This document shows positions 60,350 to 64,000 of a stretch of 64,000 nt of DNA, piece by piece. The position numbers were made by a program, and so were the translations under genes. Source of the DNA: Neurospora tetrasperma FGSC 2508 (lineage: Eukaryota; Ascomycota; Sordariomycetes; Sordariales; Sordariaceae); assembly GCF_000213175.1 (NCBI RefSeq), contig NW_009799179.1, positions 8,078,705 to 8,142,704 on the forward strand, read 5' to 3'. The notes under the pieces are model-generated. The model saw nothing but the letters and a program-made list of their open reading frames with translations, was not told where the DNA came from and made no database searches. The stretch's first letter is position 1. Each line of letters opens with the position of its first letter.

Positions 60350-61519
60350 ATGCGGGATCCCTTCCCGTTCCCCCCGATTCCGGCTCTGGCCAAGACCACC
60401 CAGCCATGGGCCGACCGTCTCTCCTTGCCGACCCTGCCGCTCCATGTCCATGAAGTCATTGGCGCCGCCGCCCTCTACACCTTTGTCCACGTCGTCGTCT
60501 CGCCCATCGTGTCCAACCTTTTCTTCTCCAAGTACTACCCCAAGCACTCGCGCTCCAAGAAGGCCAACTGGGATACCCACGTCGTCTCGCTCGTCCAAAG
60601 CACCCTCATCAACGTCCTGGCACTATGGGTCATGTACGCCGACAAGGAGCGTGCCGCCATGGACTGGGAGCAGCGTATCTGGGGTTACACGGGTGCCTCG
60701 GGCATGATCCAGGCTTTGGCCTGTGGCTACTTTGTCTGGGACTTGGGCATCACGCTGCTGAACTTTGATATCTTTGGCTTCGGTCTTCTCGCCCACGCTG
60801 TCAGCGCACTTGTGGTCTACTCATTTGGATTCGTACGTTCTTTGTGCTCCTCCCCTCCCAACCCAACTCCCAACTCATACCAGCAACTAACAATGCCCGT
60901 CAACCAGAGACCCTTCCTCAACTACTACTCCACGACCTTTATCCTATACGAGCTCTCGACACCCTTCCTTAACATCCACTGGTTCTTCGACAAGCTCAAC
61001 ATGACCGGCTCCCGTGCGCAGCTGTACAACGGCATCGCCCTCCTCGTCACCTTCTTCGGCTGCCGGCTGATCTGGGGCACCTGGCAATCCATCGAGGTCT
61101 ACAAAGACATGTGGAAAGCCGTACACAGCGCGCCCACGCCGGAGTACATCCAGTCCTACTACAACACCACCAGCTCCACCATCGATGCCGAGAACGTGAT
61201 GCTCTTCGCCGCCAAGCCTGAACCCATCCCCGTGTGGCTTGCTCTGCTGTATGTGGCTAGCAACTTGACGCTGAACACGCTGAACTGGTATTGGTTCTTC
61301 AAGATGATTTCGGCGGTGAGGAAGAGGTTTGTGCCTCAGGACGAGACGAAGGAGGAAAAGTCTGATCTCATCGCTGCTGGTAAGGAGGAGAGGGAAGCCA
61401 AGTCTACCGCCACCGAACAAGCCAAGCGCCCCGTCATCGTCAACAGACACCGTCGTCAGAACTCGATCGAGGACCTCATCCCCGACAACGAGGAGCTCCG
61501 CGAGGGGACGATCCAGTAG
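60350..61519 (+). CDS. TLC-domain membrane protein (TRAM/LAG1/CLN8, TMEM56/TLCD-like)
   Basis: TLC-domain proteins are multi-pass ER-type membrane proteins linked to lipid handling; the ceramide synthases are one branch, and this one is closer to the TMEM56/TLCD branch. Exons 60350-60832 and 60908-61519, with a 75-nt intron (GTACGT, branch ACTAAC, CAG), give 364 residues. At least six hydrophobic segments are visible, with family landmarks such as WDTHVVSLVQSTLINVLALW, GYFVWDLGITLLNFDIFGFG, FLNYYSTTFILYELSTPFLN and IHWFFDK. The catalytic HH motif of ceramide synthases is not present. The charged C-tail ends EDLIPDNEELREGTIQ. An alternative splice (61380-61538) would replace that tail by another in-frame one. 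It is convergent with the Sla1-like gene. Confidence 0.88.
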   Translation: MRDPFPFPPIPALAKTTQPWADRLSLPTLPLHVHEVIGAAALYTFVHVVVSPIVSNLFFSKYYPKHSRSKKANWDTHVVSLVQSTLINVLALWVMYADKERAAMDWEQRIWGYTGASGMIQALACGYFVWDLGITLLNFDIFGFGLLAHAVSALVVYSFGFVRSLCSSPPNPTPNSYQQLTMPVNQRPFLNYYSTTFILYELSTPFLNIHWFFDKLNMTGSRAQLYNGIALLVTFFGCRLIWGTWQSIEVYKDMWKAVHSAPTPEYIQSYYNTTSSTIDAENVMLFAAKPEPIPVWLALLYVASNLTLNTLNWYWFFKMISAVRKRFVPQDETKEEKSDLIAAGKEEREAKSTATEQAKRPVIVNRHRRQNSIEDLIPDNEELREGTIQ

Positions 61520-62844
61520 GACTAGCGCGCCTTTTTAGGACTCCCTTCTCCTACGCGCCCGCCATCCTCACCACCTGTGGACGGGGACGCGGTCGCCCAT
61601 AGCAGCAGCGCCAGCGGGAATGACAATGATCCGTCCCTGCCGGCGCTGAGGCGTGTTATCGAGGCCATGAGCGCAGGTCATAATGGTAATAGAGACCTGC
61701 TCGAGTTGTTACCGTTGCCACGTCCTGAGAGCGGGAACGAAGAAGAGTCTCTGCTGCTAAGGGATGTGATGCCGAGAAACTATGTCAGGACTATAAAGGA
61801 ACTAAAGAAGAGACAAAGATACGGAGGGGGAGGTCCAATTTAGACTGACAAGCGCGCTATGACCACAGAATGTCGGATGACAAGAGGAGACGAAGGAATT
61901 AAGAGGCCGGTATAGAGACGGACTAGGCGCCAGTGTCGAATTCATGCTGACAATCACGGTGTTTTACTCGCCATATCTCTTTGGATACATCGTCAAAGAG
62001 GGTAGATGAGTTGGAGAGGTTTGACCAGCGGACTCACGGAGTGAGGTTCCTCTATATAATCTTGCAAGCGTTTCTTATTTTAACAATGGGACAAGGATCA
62101 AATGAAGCGTATGCATTGGCTTTGTATGGTAGGTAATATCTGAGATATTGATATTGGTTTAGGGTCATTCAAGGTAGTTTGTAGTATAGGTTAATGAGAA
62201 TAATAGACGATTAATGCATGGCCCTTATCCTCAATATAATCGGCGAAGTGCGTCTGTATGGTGAAGTGATGTTGATGTATACCTAGCTAGATTGACAACC
62301 CCATAAGTCCCTACCTATTACTTACTGAGGACCATATATCAAATTACTTCTACATCACGAAAATTGTGTGGATTGCTGCGTGTGTCCAACACGTCTGGAC
62401 GAAAGTGATACAATATAAGAGTTAGGGACGAAGCAGGAAGACGAGATCACTCAGTCTATTACACGAGGAACAATTGTGTATATCTAGGGACTCTAATATG
62501 CGATGACAGCCAGCAGTCCAGATAGGATGAAAGGAAGACCTGAGAGACTAGATGGCAGGTAAATAAGATCTTATTGCGACAGGTGCTGGTATCGATGTGC
62601 TGTCACAGACACATCAAGTACGATATATGTTCAAGTTTATCCACCATTGGTACCTAAGGATAACGAAGCAAATGTCATCGTTTGATCCATATGGGCAACT
62701 TCGTTGGGACTTTTGAGAGTTTTCATTCACATCCAAGAAGAGGTAATTCGAAACTTGACAATCCATCCTAGTAATTATCATATTAAAAAGTTATCGATCT
62801 TATTATAAAAAAAAAGATTGCGACGATGCTATGCGATCCGCGGT

Positions 62845-62873
62845 GCTGCTGCTACTGCTGCTACTGCTTCTTC

Positions 62874-62905
<32 letters not shown>

Positions 62906-62912
62906 CTGTTTC
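62845..62912. repeat. (CTG)n/(CTT)n microsatellite
   Basis: A run of CTG and CTA units followed by an almost perfect CTT run. It is preceded by AAAAAAAAAG. Such microsatellites are frequent in Neurospora-type genomes; no coding role is supported. Confidence 0.85.
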
Positions 62913-63211
62913 GTCGGCGTGTGTGTCTAATTGTGTTCGTTTGTCTCGGAGAACTCGCTAATGCTTTGCACCACACCTCACTAGGTACCTTTCCCACCAT
63001 GGAACTTACCACCCAACCTTTCCAACTCGCTCGCATTTGCGTTTCCTTCCACTGAGTTCTCTCTTCACTCCAGATTCCCCTCGCTTTGCATCACCCATCT
63101 CTCGGGTATCCGCACAGTCTATCAACAAGCAGCCCCAACCAAGTAACAAAACTAAACCCAACCACGCTCGATCCCGACTCAACCACAGGCAACCACTGAA
63201 CGGAACCCACC

Positions 63212-63250
63212 CACCCACTCACTCACTCACTCACTCACTCACTCACTCAC
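63212..63250. repeat. (ACTC)n microsatellite
   Basis: About nine ACTC units directly downstream of the stop codon of the Sla1-like gene, in its likely 3' UTR. Confidence 0.85.
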
Positions 63251-63290
63251 AAGAATCCGACAAAGCCTACGTGAATTGTATGGAGAAAGC

Positions 63291-64000
63291 TTAGAAACCG
63301 AACGGGTTATCAGGAGCTAGTAAACTGTTAGCACATTGCATTTTACTACAACAAGACATGCCGTTTATGCGGGAAAACTTACTAGCAGCAGCCAAATTGG
63401 CTCTCCTCCCCGTCGCCTGCGGCGCCAATTTCTTCGCATCACCACTGATCCCGAACCTCACAGGCGGCGCCGGCCCCGTCTGCTGCGGCACCAACGGCTG
63501 ATGCTGCTGCTGGGGTCCGTTTCCAAAGCCCTGAGTGAAGCTCATGCCCGTAGCCTGAGGCTGGAGAGGAGGCGGGAGTCCACCACCGACGTGATTGTAG
63601 CCGGTCGGCTGGGGCATAAAGGGTTGTGGCTGTTGTTGAGGGAATTGACCGAAGCCGGTTTGCTGGGGCTGCATGCCCGTCATCATGGGCTGTTGTTGCT
63701 GCTGCTGCATACCAAAGCCGGTAGGCTGGGGCATGAAGGGTTGTTGTTGAGGGGGGAATTGACCGAAGCCGGTCTGCTGGGGCTGCATGCCTGTCATCAT
63801 AGGTTGCATGCCCGTCATCATGGGCTGTTGCATCTGTTGTTGCTGGGCCTGCATCTGGGCGGCGTACTGTTGCTGGAGACGTTGCTGGGCGAGATCGCCG
63901 AGGCTCTGGCCAGGAGGAGCGATCTGGGGTGCCTGGAAGCCTGTCATCTGAGGCTGGATAGGGGGTGGCGTGAAGGCGCTGGGTTGAGCGGACTGAGGCG
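63291..64000 (-). CDS. Sla1-like actin cytoskeleton regulator, C-terminal part (5' end outside window)
   Basis: Sla1 is an endocytic adaptor that binds clathrin, Pan1/End3 and actin regulators at cortical patches. The visible exons are 64000-63383 and 63316-63291, joined across a 66-nt intron (GTAAGT, branch GCTAAC, TAG) that gives the end NLAAATPDNPFGF. The frame is open to the edge of the window. The sequence is Gln/Pro-rich with repeated TG motifs (MTGMQPQQTGFGQFP, FMPQPTGFGM, LQPQATGMSFTQGFG), like the Sla1 C-terminal repeats recognised by EH-domain partners and Prk kinases; the tail NPFGF is an NPF-type EH ligand. The SH3 and SHD domains would lie outside the window, so Pan1-type proteins remain a possible alternative. 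Confidence 0.8.
   Translation of the reverse strand, partial: PQSAQPSAFTPPPIQPQMTGFQAPQIAPPGQSLGDLAQQRLQQQYAAQMQAQQQQMQQPMMTGMQPMMTGMQPQQTGFGQFPPQQQPFMPQPTGFGMQQQQQQPMMTGMQPQQTGFGQFPQQQPQPFMPQPTGYNHVGGGLPPPLQPQATGMSFTQGFGNGPQQQHQPLVPQQTGPAPPVRFGISGDAKKLAPQATGRRANLAAASKFSRINGMSCCSKMQCANSLLAPDNPFGF

Larger units (their letters stand above)
61520..63290. other. Convergent region between the TLC gene and the Sla1-like gene
   Basis: 1.77 kb. The first 320 bases stay open in the TLC frame (see the alternative C-terminus). The rest is moderately AT-rich with no supported gene, and holds a trinucleotide run (about 62,845-62,910) and an ACTC run (about 63,215-63,250). Confidence 0.5.

Noticed and set aside
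30720-64000. tRNA, 5S rRNA or CRISPR-like arrays in the gene-rich part
   Set aside because: Scanned by eye for B-box-like GTTCGA contexts, 5S sequence and spaced repeats; only isolated, unsupported matches such as that at 39,676 inside an intron.

Overview
The window looks like a piece of a filamentous ascomycete chromosome, most likely from the Sordariales (Neurospora-like or a close relative). Genes have few, short introns (about 55-110 nt) with GTANGT donors, CTAAC/CTGAC-type branch points and CAG/TAG acceptors. The gene set is typical of such fungi. The left half is a block of dead retrotransposons carrying a very strong repeat-induced point mutation (RIP) signature: CpA and TpG are nearly absent while CpG survives. 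The species assignment is inference.

Positions 1 to about 30,700 are heterochromatin-like, AT-rich and free of living genes. They resolve into at least four Gypsy-type LTR retrotransposons. A plus-strand host element (Gy-A; pol from 5068, 3' LTR 28958-29196, 5' part outside the window) is interrupted by three others: Gy-B (minus, ends at 5066, left end outside the window), Gy-C (plus, 6675-17862, paired 203-bp LTRs, target duplication TTAGG) and Gy-D (minus, 20209-27692, paired 298-bp LTRs, target duplication TAGCC). Removing Gy-C and Gy-D reconnects reading frames of Gy-A. Three of the four (A, B, D) share a long open frame between pol and the 3' LTR that lies antisense to pol, about 550 codons in A and D. 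Gy-C instead has an extra sense ORF downstream of pol. Nearly all stops in these frames are TAA or TAG at places where CAA or CAG glutamine codons are expected.

From about 30,700 the base composition changes sharply and ordinary housekeeping genes follow. In order they are: ORC1 (replication origin recognition), PRP46 (spliceosome NTC/Prp19 complex, WD40), a Nas6/gankyrin-like proteasome chaperone, a TMF1/Sgm1-like golgin, an alkaline ceramidase, prefoldin subunit 1, a long coiled-coil protein with a conserved fungal C-terminal domain, a Hem25/SLC25A38 mitochondrial glycine carrier, COG8, two divergent genes I cannot name, a TLC-domain membrane protein, and the C-terminal end of a Sla1-like endocytic actin regulator that runs off the right edge.

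The genes are not a pathway. Several serve the secretory and membrane system (TMF golgin, COG8, ceramidase, TLC protein, Sla1), but this looks like chance neighbourhood. Exon structures given here were built by eye from splice signals and frame, and the sums of exon lengths are consistent with open frames in every case. No tRNA, rRNA, CRISPR array or bacterial-type element was seen.
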